DNA from: Chloroflexota bacterium
Lineage (GTDB): Bacteria > Chloroflexota > Anaerolineae > UBA4142
Direction: 5' to 3'
NCBI GenBank assembly: GCA_016219275.1
Contig: JACRBM010000016.1
Span: 109,971-173,970 of the forward strand
Length of the DNA stretch: 64,000 bases
The number at the start of each line of letters is the position of its first letter. Position 1 is the first letter of the stretch. The translations under genes and the position numbers were made by a program. Under the pieces are notes generated by a model that had not been told where the DNA came from, made no database searches, and saw only the letters and a program-made list of their open reading frames with translations. Below, one piece after another: positions 33,676-40,965 of the stretch.

Positions 33676-35445
33676 TCAATCAAATAGTTTCTGCAGCGCC
33701 GGCAACAATCCTTGCTCGACAACAACCTGCCACGACATCTGTTGGCTTAACGTTAGCCCTTGTTCGAGTAATGATTTTCTTGCGGCGCTCGTGTGCGGCA
33801 AGCGCTTGATGATTTTTTGCGCGACGATTGCCGCTTGCCGCATTTCGATTTCATCGCGTTGTCGTTGCGCGAGGTTGAGCAAGGAATGCAGATCGAACGT
33901 ACCCCATTCGGCGGGCAACGTCACGTAATCCGCGACGACCACGTTCGGCGCATTCAACCCGTTGACTTGTTTCAGAAATCCAAGACATCCACACACATTG
34001 CTGACACAACACAACGCGCCGGTCGCGAGCGGTTCGAGTTGTCCGATCCCAAACGGCTCGTAGATGGATTGTCCAAATTCCAGGTCGCTGCCGTGGCGAA
34101 GGTCCGCAAACTCCATCGTCTTAGGCATTCGCATCCCGCATCGCTCGCGTCCCCAGCCGAATTGATTGATCAACACGATTTTGCTGGCACGCGCGGTGCG
34201 ATTGAATTGTTCGATTGCGTTGTAGTAATCCACTTCGAAACTGACCAGGTCGCCGTTGTCCGCACGATGATGCAGGGGCCAACCGTACTCGGCTTCCCAG
34301 CGCAAAACATCCTCGCTTCGTTTGCCTGCCGGCGAAGAGGTCGCCAGTGTCAACAACACCGCGCTCTCGCCGCGCGCCCTGAGCAAACGATCAAGTTGTT
34401 CCATCACGCGCAGATCACGCCACAAGGATTTGCTCGGAATCAGCCGCGTGACGTGCGTGAACACCCAGGTCGGCTTGAATTCCAACAAGGTGTTCGCGTA
34501 TGCGCGCAAGCGCGTCTTGCTCATTTGTTTGTCGCGTGTTGTGATCGCGCTCCCAGGGATGCCGTTGTACACGAGCGCGAGTGGACGCTGCGAAAATGCC
34601 GGCGATAGAAAACGCAGTTCATCCATCGTCAGATCGCTTACTGCAAAGAAACTGTCAAAGCCGTCCGCCGCCATCAGCAACGCGTGCTTGAACGAATCGC
34701 GTTGGCTGCCGAACACATCTTCGAGCGCCAAGCCGAATTCGCGCGCGCGATTCATCGTGTTGTAAAAACGCGTGTCGTGCCCAGGATGCCACTCGACCAA
34801 GCCGCGCGCGGCGGAAACCTCGTGCGCGTAATAGACGAGCCGGTACGCCGCCGGTTGATGTTGCCGCGCGCTGAACGCGAGCGGCAAGCCCAGCCAATCG
34901 TGCGCGATCAAAACCGCGCGGCGTTTCGCGGCGCGCGCACCGACAACCGCTTGCAACGCGGCGAAGCACGGCTCGGCGGCGCGCATGTACCAATCGTATT
35001 CGCTCGACCATTCGTAGTTGAAACTATTGACGCCGGATTGTTGCCACAGGTAGTACTTGAAATTCGCAAGCGATTGCAAATCTACCGCGCTCGGGTCCAC
35101 CAAAATAATTTCGTGTTCGTACGCGCCAAACTTGCGCGTGCCGTACAACACGTGGACGTGATAGGAGAGTTCGACCTGGGCTAACGCGCGTCGCACGCTC
35201 GCCGAAACATCGAAGACATGGTCGAAACTGGAAAAGCGAACCTTGAATCCGTTGCGCGGCGCGTAAAGCCGTTCGTGTTCGAGCGCGTCGTGTTGGTGAA
35301 ACGAACCGACGAGAATCGTTCGCTTGACCGATTGATTGTACGCGGGTTGACTGAGCAAACCATCGAGCACCGCGCCGATGCCGCCGACTTTCCAACCGGC
35401 TTCATGCGTGGAATGGACGAGGAGATCGAGTTTCGTGGATGGCAT
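33676..35445 (-). CDS. Glycogen/starch synthase-like GT-B glycosyltransferase (GT5-like)
   Basis: 589 residues. LVHSTHEAGWKVGGIGAVLDGLL resembles the KxGGLxDV nucleotide-sugar loop of glycogen synthases, VLIAHDWLGLPLAF the acceptor-domain 'HDW' motif, FTHVTRLIPSKSLWRDL the start of the second domain, and YEPFGIGQLEPLATGALCCVSNVCGC the donor-binding E..GL.PLE..A.G signature. Longer and more divergent than bacterial GlgA (about 480), so it may use ADP-glucose for a related alpha-glucan. It lies between pgm (8 bp away) and the R-M pair, in a cluster with two glgC-type genes, which supports a glucan synthase role. Confidence 0.82.
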   Translation of the reverse strand: MPSTKLDLLVHSTHEAGWKVGGIGAVLDGLLSQPAYNQSVKRTILVGSFHQHDALEHERLYAPRNGFKVRFSSFDHVFDVSASVRRALAQVELSYHVHVLYGTRKFGAYEHEIILVDPSAVDLQSLANFKYYLWQQSGVNSFNYEWSSEYDWYMRAAEPCFAALQAVVGARAAKRRAVLIAHDWLGLPLAFSARQHQPAAYRLVYYAHEVSAARGLVEWHPGHDTRFYNTMNRAREFGLALEDVFGSQRDSFKHALLMAADGFDSFFAVSDLTMDELRFLSPAFSQRPLALVYNGIPGSAITTRDKQMSKTRLRAYANTLLEFKPTWVFTHVTRLIPSKSLWRDLRVMEQLDRLLRARGESAVLLTLATSSPAGKRSEDVLRWEAEYGWPLHHRADNGDLVSFEVDYYNAIEQFNRTARASKIVLINQFGWGRERCGMRMPKTMEFADLRHGSDLEFGQSIYEPFGIGQLEPLATGALCCVSNVCGCLGFLKQVNGLNAPNVVVADYVTLPAEWGTFDLHSLLNLAQRQRDEIEMRQAAIVAQKIIKRLPHTSAARKSLLEQGLTLSQQMSWQVVVEQGLLPALQKLFD

Positions 35446-35453
35446 GATTCAAC

Positions 35454-37106
35454 TCATACCCCGGCGCGTTGCAGCGCGGCGAGCACGATAGCTTGTGCTT
35501 GTTGTTGAATCATTTTCAAATGTTCCGCGCCGACAAAACTTTCCGCGTACACTTTGTAGATATTTTCCGTGCCCGAAGGTCGCGCCGCGAACCAACCATT
35601 TTGCGTGACGACTTTGAGTCCGCCGATGGACGCGTCGTTGCCCGGCGCGCGCGTCAACTTCGCGATGATTTTTTCGCCGGCGAGTTCTTCGGCTTGGACG
35701 AGTTCGGGCGAGAGATTACCCAACACCGATTTTTGTCCCGGCGTTGCGGGCACATCCATGCGCTCGTACACCGAACTGCCGAACTGCGCTTCCAACGCGC
35801 GATAGTGCTCGCCCGGATCGCGCCCGGTCGTCGCGGTGATTTCGGCGGCGAGCAAATCCATGATGATGCCGTCCTTGTCCGTCGTCCACACCGTGCCGTC
35901 GTGGCGCAAGAACGATGCGCCCGCGCTCTCTTCACCGCCGAAACCAAACGAGCCGTCGAGCAATCCATCCACGAACCACTTGAAGCCGACCGGCACCTCG
36001 ACCAATTGGCGACCCAGGTTTGTGGCAACGCGATCAATCATCGAACTCGAAACGAGCGTCTTGCCAATTGCAGAATCTTTGCGCCAGCCCGCACGATGTT
36101 GGAACAGGTACGCAATTGCGACCGCGAGATAATGGTTTGGATTCAGCAACCCGGCGCTGCGCGTGACGATGCCGTGCCGATCCGTATCGGGGTCGTTGCC
36201 GAACGCGATGTCGAATTTATCTTTGAGTTGAATCAACCCAGCCATCGCGAACGGCGACGAACAATCCATGCGAATCTTGCCGTCGTGGTCCACCGTCATA
36301 AATCCAAACGTCGGGTCCACGTATGGATTCACCACCTCGATGTCGAGTTTGTACTGCTCGGCGATCGGTTGCCAGAACGCGACACTCGCGCCGCCGAGCG
36401 GGTCCACGCCGAGTTTGAGCCGCGCGGACGCGATGCGCTCCATCGCGATGATGTTGCCCAGGTCGGCAACGTACGGCGCGATGTAATCGCGCGCGTGAAC
36501 GTTGTCGGCGCGGAGCGCGCGTTCAAACGGCAGACGCTTGACCGCGCGCAAGCCATCCTTGAGAATTTCATTCGCGCGATCCTGGATCGTTTTGGTCGTC
36601 GTTGTGTCCGCGGGTCCGGCGGAGGGAGGATTGTACTTGAATCCGCCGTCCTCGGGCGGATTGTGCGAGGGCGTGATCACGACGCCATCGGCAAGCCCGG
36701 TTTTTTTATCGCGATTGAACGTCAAGATCGCGTGCGAGATGACCGGCGTTGGCGTGTAGCCCAGGTCTTTTTGAATGACGAGGTGAATGTCGTTCGCGGC
36801 GAACACTTCAATCGCAGTGATGAACGCCGGTTCGGAGAGCGCGTGCGAATCCATTCCCAGGTATAGCGGTCCGGCAAAACCCTGGGCTTGCTTGTGTTCA
36901 CAAATCGCTTGACAGATAGCGAGGACGTGATGCTCGTTGAACGAGTTAGCGAGCGACGAGCCGCGATGACCCGAGGTGCCAAAGGCAACGCGCTCGGCGG
37001 AGTTGGCAACATTGGGCTGGCGCGCATAGTACGCCGCGACGAGGCGAGGAACATTGACGAGCATTTCACGCGGAGCCGGTTTGCCGGCAAGTGGATGTGT
37101 GCTCAT
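35454..37106 (-). CDS. pgm: Phosphoglucomutase (alpha-D-glucose-phosphate specific)
   Basis: 550 residues, the normal size for the bacterial Pgm group. [18 protein letters not shown] contains the phosphoserine, [12 protein letters not shown] the metal-binding Asp triad, [11 protein letters not shown] the sugar-binding loop, and [15 protein letters not shown] the phosphate-binding loop. It interconverts glucose-6-phosphate and glucose-1-phosphate, feeding GlgC. It heads the minus-strand glycogen cluster behind a near-consensus promoter (37177-37205) with 'ggggag' before the ATG. Confidence 0.95.
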   Translation of the reverse strand: MSTHPLAGKPAPREMLVNVPRLVAAYYARQPNVANSAERVAFGTSGHRGSSLANSFNEHHVLAICQAICEHKQAQGFAGPLYLGMDSHALSEPAFITAIEVFAANDIHLVIQKDLGYTPTPVISHAILTFNRDKKTGLADGVVITPSHNPPEDGGFKYNPPSAGPADTTTTKTIQDRANEILKDGLRAVKRLPFERALRADNVHARDYIAPYVADLGNIIAMERIASARLKLGVDPLGGASVAFWQPIAEQYKLDIEVVNPYVDPTFGFMTVDHDGKIRMDCSSPFAMAGLIQLKDKFDIAFGNDPDTDRHGIVTRSAGLLNPNHYLAVAIAYLFQHRAGWRKDSAIGKTLVSSSMIDRVATNLGRQLVEVPVGFKWFVDGLLDGSFGFGGEESAGASFLRHDGTVWTTDKDGIIMDLLAAEITATTGRDPGEHYRALEAQFGSSVYERMDVPATPGQKSVLGNLSPELVQAEELAGEKIIAKLTRAPGNDASIGGLKVVTQNGWFAARPSGTENIYKVYAESFVGAEHLKMIQQQAQAIVLAALQRAGV

Positions 37107-37176
37107 GGCTGAAATTCTCCCCGGTGATTGGGTTATGCGCGGGCAAAGACGCTTGGCTGATGCAAGTTCGCTCGCC

Positions 37177-37205
37177 AGTATACCCTTTGCTCAACCTACA
37201 GTCAA
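37177..37205 (-). promoter_or_regulatory. Sigma-70-type promoter for pgm and the glycogen cluster
   Basis: On the minus strand TTGACT (37205-37200), a 17-base spacer and TATACT (37182-37177). It lies about 70 bases upstream of the pgm start and points into the cluster. Both boxes differ from consensus at one or two positions. Confidence 0.75.
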
Positions 37206-37257
37206 CTCACCGATTGAAAAATCGAGACTGTGGCATAGCGACTGCAAGATTTGGAAT

Positions 37258-37342
37258 TCACCGCGGAGACGCAGAGGGCGCGGAGAAAAGTCATATAAAA
37301 AAACTCTGCGTTCTCAGCGAACTCCGCGTCTCTGCGGTAAAA
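37258..37342. repeat. Inverted repeat element (accgcggagacgcagag)
   Basis: A left arm reading accgcggagacgcagagg and a right arm ctccgcgtctctgcggt form an imperfect hairpin around 'aaaaaaactctgcgttctc'. This is a small non-coding palindromic repeat type; a different one of similar architecture lies at 40848-40920. Confidence 0.7.
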
Positions 37343-37393
37343 TTTTGGTGTCATCGGTCACCATGACACACTGTCGAAAAATCGCGTGTGGCT

Positions 37394-37422
37394 TTGACAA
37401 CGCCGCGCAACTGTCCTAAAAT
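37394..37422 (+). promoter_or_regulatory. Sigma-70-type promoter for polX
   Basis: TTGACA (37394-37399), 17-base spacer, TAAAAT (37417-37422). It is 22 bases upstream of the polX ATG, just before its ribosome binding site 'gaaggagg', so the leader is very short. Confidence 0.75.
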
Positions 37423-37444
37423 GTTCGCACTCGAAGGAGGCACG

Positions 37445-39202
37445 ATGCCGGAACAGAAATGGACGAATCAAGAGATCGCCGCGCTGTTGTATCGCATCGC
37501 GGACATTCTCGAAATCCAGGGTGAGATCGTGTTCAAGGTCGTCGCGTATCGCCGCGCCGCCGACGCGATTGAACATCTTGGACGCGGGCTGCGCGACGTG
37601 TGGCAAGGCGATCCGAAAAATCTGCGCGCGATTGCCGGCGTCGGCGAAGCGATTGCGGACAAGATTGACGAACTCTTTCGTACCGGCAAACTCGCGTACT
37701 ATGCCAAAATCACGAAAGGTGTGCCGCCCGGCATTTTTGAATTGCTGACGATTCCGGATGTCGGACCGAAAACCGTCGCGCGTCTCTGGAAAGAATTGAA
37801 AATCACCGACGTCGCGAAATTGGAGAAAGCGGCGCGCGCGGGCAAATTGCGCGCGATCAAAGGATTCGGCGCGAAATCGGAAGAGAAAATCCTTGCGGGC
37901 ATCGAGGCGCAACGGCGCAAAAAATCTTCGACGCGCGTTTTGCTCGGCGTCGCGTACCCCTTCGCGCAAGAGATCGTCGCGGCGATGCGCGCGGCGTGCG
38001 GCGACGCAATTCGCGACATTGCGCCCGCCGGTTCGCTCCGCCGGATGAGACCGACGATTGGCGATCTCGACATCCTCGTCGCGTCCGATTCTCCGGAAAA
38101 GATTATTGACGCGTTCGTGAACCTGCCCATCGTGCGTGATGTGAATGCGAAAGGCACGACGAAAGCAAGCATCATCGCGGAGAACGGAATGCAAGTAGAT
38201 TTGCGCGTGCTCGAATCGAAACACTGGGGCGCGGCGTTGCAATATTTCACCGGGAGCAAAGAGCACAACATCGCGTTGCGAAACATCGCGCTCGAACAAG
38301 GTCTCTCGTTGAGCGAGTGGGGCTTCAAAACCGTCAAGGGCGAAAAGGAAATTTTCACGCCGCGCGAAGAAGAGGTGTACGAGAAACTCGGTTTGCAATG
38401 GATTCCCCCAGAATTGCGAGAGGCGAGTGGCGAATTGCGATTGGCGCAAGAAAAGCGATTGCCTCGCCTCATCGAACTTGGCGATCTCAAAGGCGATCTA
38501 CAATTACATTCGAACTGGAGCGATGGCAGTTTCACGATTGAGCAAATGGCGGAAGCGGCGCGCGCGCGCGGCTTACATTACAGCGCGGTCACCGATCACA
38601 GCCAGGGACTGGGCATTGCGCGCGGGTTGACGCCGGAGCGATTGAAGCAACAGTGGGCGGAGATTGACGCGCTCAACAAGAAATGGAAAGATTTCGTCGT
38701 GCTGAAAAGCATCGAGATGGAAATTCACGCAGACGGCTCGCTCGATTTCCCGGATGAACTGCTCGCGCAATTCGACATCGTGCTCGTCTCGACGCACAGC
38801 GCGCTGAAGCAGTCGCGCGAAAAGATTACCGCGCGCGTCGTCAAGGCGATGCAAAATCCGCACGTGGACATTTTCGCGCATCCGACCGGGCGTTTGCTCG
38901 GCACGCGCGAAGAATCCGCGCTCGATCTCGAAGAAGTGTTTTGCGTCGCGAAGGAAACCGGGACGCTCGTCGAAATTGACGGCGCGCCGGAACGTCTCGA
39001 TCTGGACGATGTGCGCGTGCGCCGCGCGCGCGAGGTCGGCGCGCAAATCGTGATTGACAGCGACGCGCACTCGCCCCAAGGATTCGACGGCTTGTTCTAC
39101 GGCGTTGCGATGGCGCGCCGCGGCGGACTGGAAGCGAAGGATGTGTTGAACACGCTGGAGTGGAAGGAGTTGCGGAAGCGGCTGAAGCGGAATAGGAAAT
39201 GA
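37445..39202 (+). CDS. polX: DNA polymerase/3'-5' exonuclease PolX
   Basis: 585 residues from the ATG at 37445 ('ggagg' 5 bases upstream; an earlier in-frame ATG overlaps the promoter). Residues 1-310 form a family X polymerase: helix-hairpin-helix segments (LRAIAGVGEAIADKI, LLTIPDVGPKTVARL), GSLRRMRPTIGDLDILVAS with the catalytic Asp pair near 207, and QVDLRV with the third Asp near 250. Residues 345-585 form a PHP domain (LQLHSNWSDGS HxH near 354, HSQG, EMEIHADG, STHSAL, AHPTGR, DSDAH), the metal exonuclease/phosphatase. Acts in base excision and gap repair. Stands alone with its own promoter. Confidence 0.95.
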   Translation: MPEQKWTNQEIAALLYRIADILEIQGEIVFKVVAYRRAADAIEHLGRGLRDVWQGDPKNLRAIAGVGEAIADKIDELFRTGKLAYYAKITKGVPPGIFELLTIPDVGPKTVARLWKELKITDVAKLEKAARAGKLRAIKGFGAKSEEKILAGIEAQRRKKSSTRVLLGVAYPFAQEIVAAMRAACGDAIRDIAPAGSLRRMRPTIGDLDILVASDSPEKIIDAFVNLPIVRDVNAKGTTKASIIAENGMQVDLRVLESKHWGAALQYFTGSKEHNIALRNIALEQGLSLSEWGFKTVKGEKEIFTPREEEVYEKLGLQWIPPELREASGELRLAQEKRLPRLIELGDLKGDLQLHSNWSDGSFTIEQMAEAARARGLHYSAVTDHSQGLGIARGLTPERLKQQWAEIDALNKKWKDFVVLKSIEMEIHADGSLDFPDELLAQFDIVLVSTHSALKQSREKITARVVKAMQNPHVDIFAHPTGRLLGTREESALDLEEVFCVAKETGTLVEIDGAPERLDLDDVRVRRAREVGAQIVIDSDAHSPQGFDGLFYGVAMARRGGLEAKDVLNTLEWKELRKRLKRNRK

Positions 39203-39212
39203 CGGAGGACGA

Positions 39213-39557
39213 ATGCCAAAAGACGATCAACGGCGTTCCCAGCGCAAACTGGTTTCTCTGCGGGCTTTTATTTTCCGCGAAACGACAAGTTTTCTGGGTG
39301 TTTCGATCCCGGCTCGAACGATCAATCTCAGTCATACTGGGGCGTTGATCGAATCGGCGGAGCGCCTATTCTCAGGCGAGGATTGTACGTTTGAATTGGT
39401 AACGGACGATGGTCGCCGCGCCGAAATTTCTGGACGGATCGTCTGGGTGAAACAAGAAACGGACAATGTGTATCGCGCCGGCGTGGCATTCCGCAATCTC
39501 TCGCCAGATGAGGAATATCTGTTAGACCTGGAACTGGTGAGGAAAAGTACTGGTTGA
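39213..39557 (+). CDS. PilZ-domain protein
   Basis: 114 residues. The N-terminal QRRSQRK gives the RxxxR motif, and INLSHTGALIE the (D/N)xSxxG motif that together bind cyclic di-GMP in PilZ proteins. The following strands (GEDCTFELVTDDGRRAEISGRIVWVKQETDNVYRAGVAF) complete the small beta-barrel. No other domain is present. Starts 10 bp after polX and may be read through from it. It would be a free-standing c-di-GMP receptor; its partner is not apparent here. Confidence 0.88.
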   Translation: MPKDDQRRSQRKLVSLRAFIFRETTSFLGVSIPARTINLSHTGALIESAERLFSGEDCTFELVTDDGRRAEISGRIVWVKQETDNVYRAGVAFRNLSPDEEYLLDLELVRKSTG

Positions 39558-39585
39558 GGCGCGGTTACGAAAGCAGAAAACCAAC

Positions 39586-39663
39586 ATGGCAGAACCCAAA
39601 CTCGATCTACACAACACGTATGATCGTATGGGCAACGTAGAAAAATCGTTGGCGCGCGTTTAG
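39586..39663 (+). pseudogene. Decayed duplicate of an Smr-domain gene start
   Basis: ATGGCAGAACCCAAACTCGA and the following bases encode MAEPKLDLHNTYDRMGNVEK and stop after 25 codons. This lines up without gaps with the start of the Smr gene at 40582 (MAKLKLDLHDIYNRGGQIDA). The N-terminal LDLH motif is kept, but the catalytic/GKGS half is absent. The fragment also overlaps the -35 box of the toxin-antitoxin promoter, so the pair appears to have arrived next to, or into, an ancestral Smr copy. Confidence 0.75.
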
Positions 39664-39677
39664 CTTTGTGCTATAAT
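39649..39677 (+). promoter_or_regulatory. Promoter of the toxin-antitoxin pair
   Basis: TTGGCG (39649-39654), 17-base spacer, perfect TATAAT (39672-39677), 29 bases before the UPF0175 start. The -35 box overlaps the end of the Smr-like fragment. Confidence 0.7.
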
Positions 39678-39706
39678 CGTCGCGCAAGTTTGAAAGGAAT
39701 GTACAA

Positions 39707-40057
39707 ATGGCAGTTCAATCATACGAATGGGCATTGACCGAACTCGTCAAATTGCAACAGCGTCAACCCGACCTTGTGCAATCCGCGTTGGAGAAAACTC
39801 TGCGCGAGAACGGCGACTTGCAGTGGTCGCTTGTCGTGAACGCGTATTTAGATGAGATCATCAACCTGGGCAGAGCAGCAGAATTGCTGGGGATGCATCG
39901 CCTTGAATTGCAAGAACGTTTTATCGAGTTAGGTATTCCGCTTCGGATTGGCGCGGCAACGCTGGAAGAAGCGCGCGCCGAAGTCGCGGCAATTCGCAAA
40001 TGGAAATCGGTCAAGGAATCCAAAAGCAGGAAATACAATGCGCGCCGTCGTCAATAA
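39707..40057 (+). CDS. UPF0175-family antitoxin
   Basis: 116 residues: WSLVVNAYLDEIINLGRAAELLGMHRLELQERFIELGIPLRI is the UPF0175 helix-turn-helix-like core (DNA binding) and the C-terminal stretch ..AEVAAIRKWKSVKESKSRKYNARRRQ is a basic tail likely to interact with the toxin. The N-terminus is longer than usual for the family. It overlaps the PIN gene start by 20 bp, and together they form a classic antitoxin-first TA operon with its own promoter. Confidence 0.85.
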   Translation: MAVQSYEWALTELVKLQQRQPDLVQSALEKTLRENGDLQWSLVVNAYLDEIINLGRAAELLGMHRLELQERFIELGIPLRIGAATLEEARAEVAAIRKWKSVKESKSRKYNARRRQ

Positions 40058-40511
40058 CACGGTTCTCAGCAATTTCGCAAACGTCCGCCGCGCGGACTTG
40101 GTTCGGCAATCGTTCGGCGACCTGGTCGCGACGACAGACGTGTTGGCAGAACTCAAAGCAGGCGAACGCTTACACCGTCTTCCGATTTGTGATTGGTCGT
40201 GGCTCAAAGCAATTGCATTGACGAAAGACGAACGCGCACATGCAGAGCAGTTGCGCAAGACAGTGGATGCCGGCGAGGCATCTTGCCTCGCGGTTGCCTC
40301 TGCGCGCAGCTTGGTCTTTTTGACAGATGATCGCGACGCCCGACGCCTCGCGCGATTGAACAAGATTGCAATTTCAGGTACACTCGGTATTTTGCAATCG
40401 CTCGTTGACGATCAGCATCTCAATTTGGACGAAGCGAATCGTTTGCTCGCAGAGATGATTGCAAAGGGATACCGCTCACCGGTCCGATCATTGCAGGAAC
40501 TAGACAAGTAA
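40038..40511 (+). CDS. PIN-domain toxin (DUF3368-like)
   Basis: 157 residues from the ATG at 40038. NNTVLSNFANV carries the first acidic-site region (Asn instead of the usual Asp), VLAELKAGERL the Glu, DAGEASCLAVAS the second Asp/Glu pair, and FLTDDRDARRLA the last Asp pair. PIN toxins of this type are Mg-dependent RNases blocked by the cognate antitoxin. The NxxLS spelling at the first position is common in DUF3368 proteins. The ATG lies within the antitoxin gene, so translation is coupled. Confidence 0.85.
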   Translation: MRAVVNNTVLSNFANVRRADLVRQSFGDLVATTDVLAELKAGERLHRLPICDWSWLKAIALTKDERAHAEQLRKTVDAGEASCLAVASARSLVFLTDDRDARRLARLNKIAISGTLGILQSLVDDQHLNLDEANRLLAEMIAKGYRSPVRSLQELDK

Positions 40512-40581
40512 TATTGTCAGGGAGCGTCAATCGCTGGGCGCTCCTTTTCGATTGGATGCCGAGACTCAAGCGAAACATAAC

Positions 40582-40836
40582 ATGGCAAAACTTAAACTCG
40601 ATTTACATGACATCTACAATCGCGGCGGACAGATTGACGCGGAACTTGATCGCATCGTGCAGGAAGCGGTGGACAAGAAGATTGATCTTGTCGAGATTAT
40701 TCCCGGCAAAGGAAGCAGGCAACTCAAGAAAAAAGTGTTGCGCTTTTTGAATCAATCGCACATCCGCCAACTGTACCATCGCATCGAAAAAGACGACAAG
40801 AATTTCGGACGCATTTTTATCCATTTCAAACACTAG
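40582..40836 (+). CDS. Smr-domain protein
   Basis: 84 residues; an isolated Smr (MutS2 C-terminal) domain. LKLDLHDIYNRGG gives the LDLH motif, LVEIIPGKGSRQLKKKVLRFL the GKGxGxLKxxV catalytic loop (usual HGKG replaced by PGKG), and FGRIFIHF the final strand. Smr domains are nucleases or RNA/DNA-structure binders. The ATG at 40582 is chosen because its first codons match the decayed copy at 39586. Function in this strain unknown. Confidence 0.85.
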   Translation: MAKLKLDLHDIYNRGGQIDAELDRIVQEAVDKKIDLVEIIPGKGSRQLKKKVLRFLNQSHIRQLYHRIEKDDKNFGRIFIHFKH

Positions 40837-40847
40837 TGTTTTTTGTC

Positions 40848-40920
40848 CACGAAGAACACGAAGAAACACGAAGATTTTTTTTCGTGATCTTCATGCCCTT
40901 CGTGGAAAAATATTTTTTTG
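40848..40920. repeat. Inverted repeat element (ccacgaagaacacgaagaa)
   Basis: ttttgtccacgaagaacacg faces a right arm containing ttcatgcccttcgtggaaaaa around an A/T-rich centre. Non-coding palindromic repeat between the Smr gene and the molybdenum hydroxylase gene. Confidence 0.7.
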
Positions 40921-40965
40921 GACAATACCAACGCATCGAACGATTCGGCAGACAAAGGTTTTGCG

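Larger units (their letters stand above)
37107..37444. other. 338-bp divergent intergenic region
   Basis: Holds the promoter of the glycogen cluster on the minus strand, an inverted repeat element (37258-37342) in the middle, and the polX promoter on the plus strand. No gene is supported in it. Confidence 0.7.
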
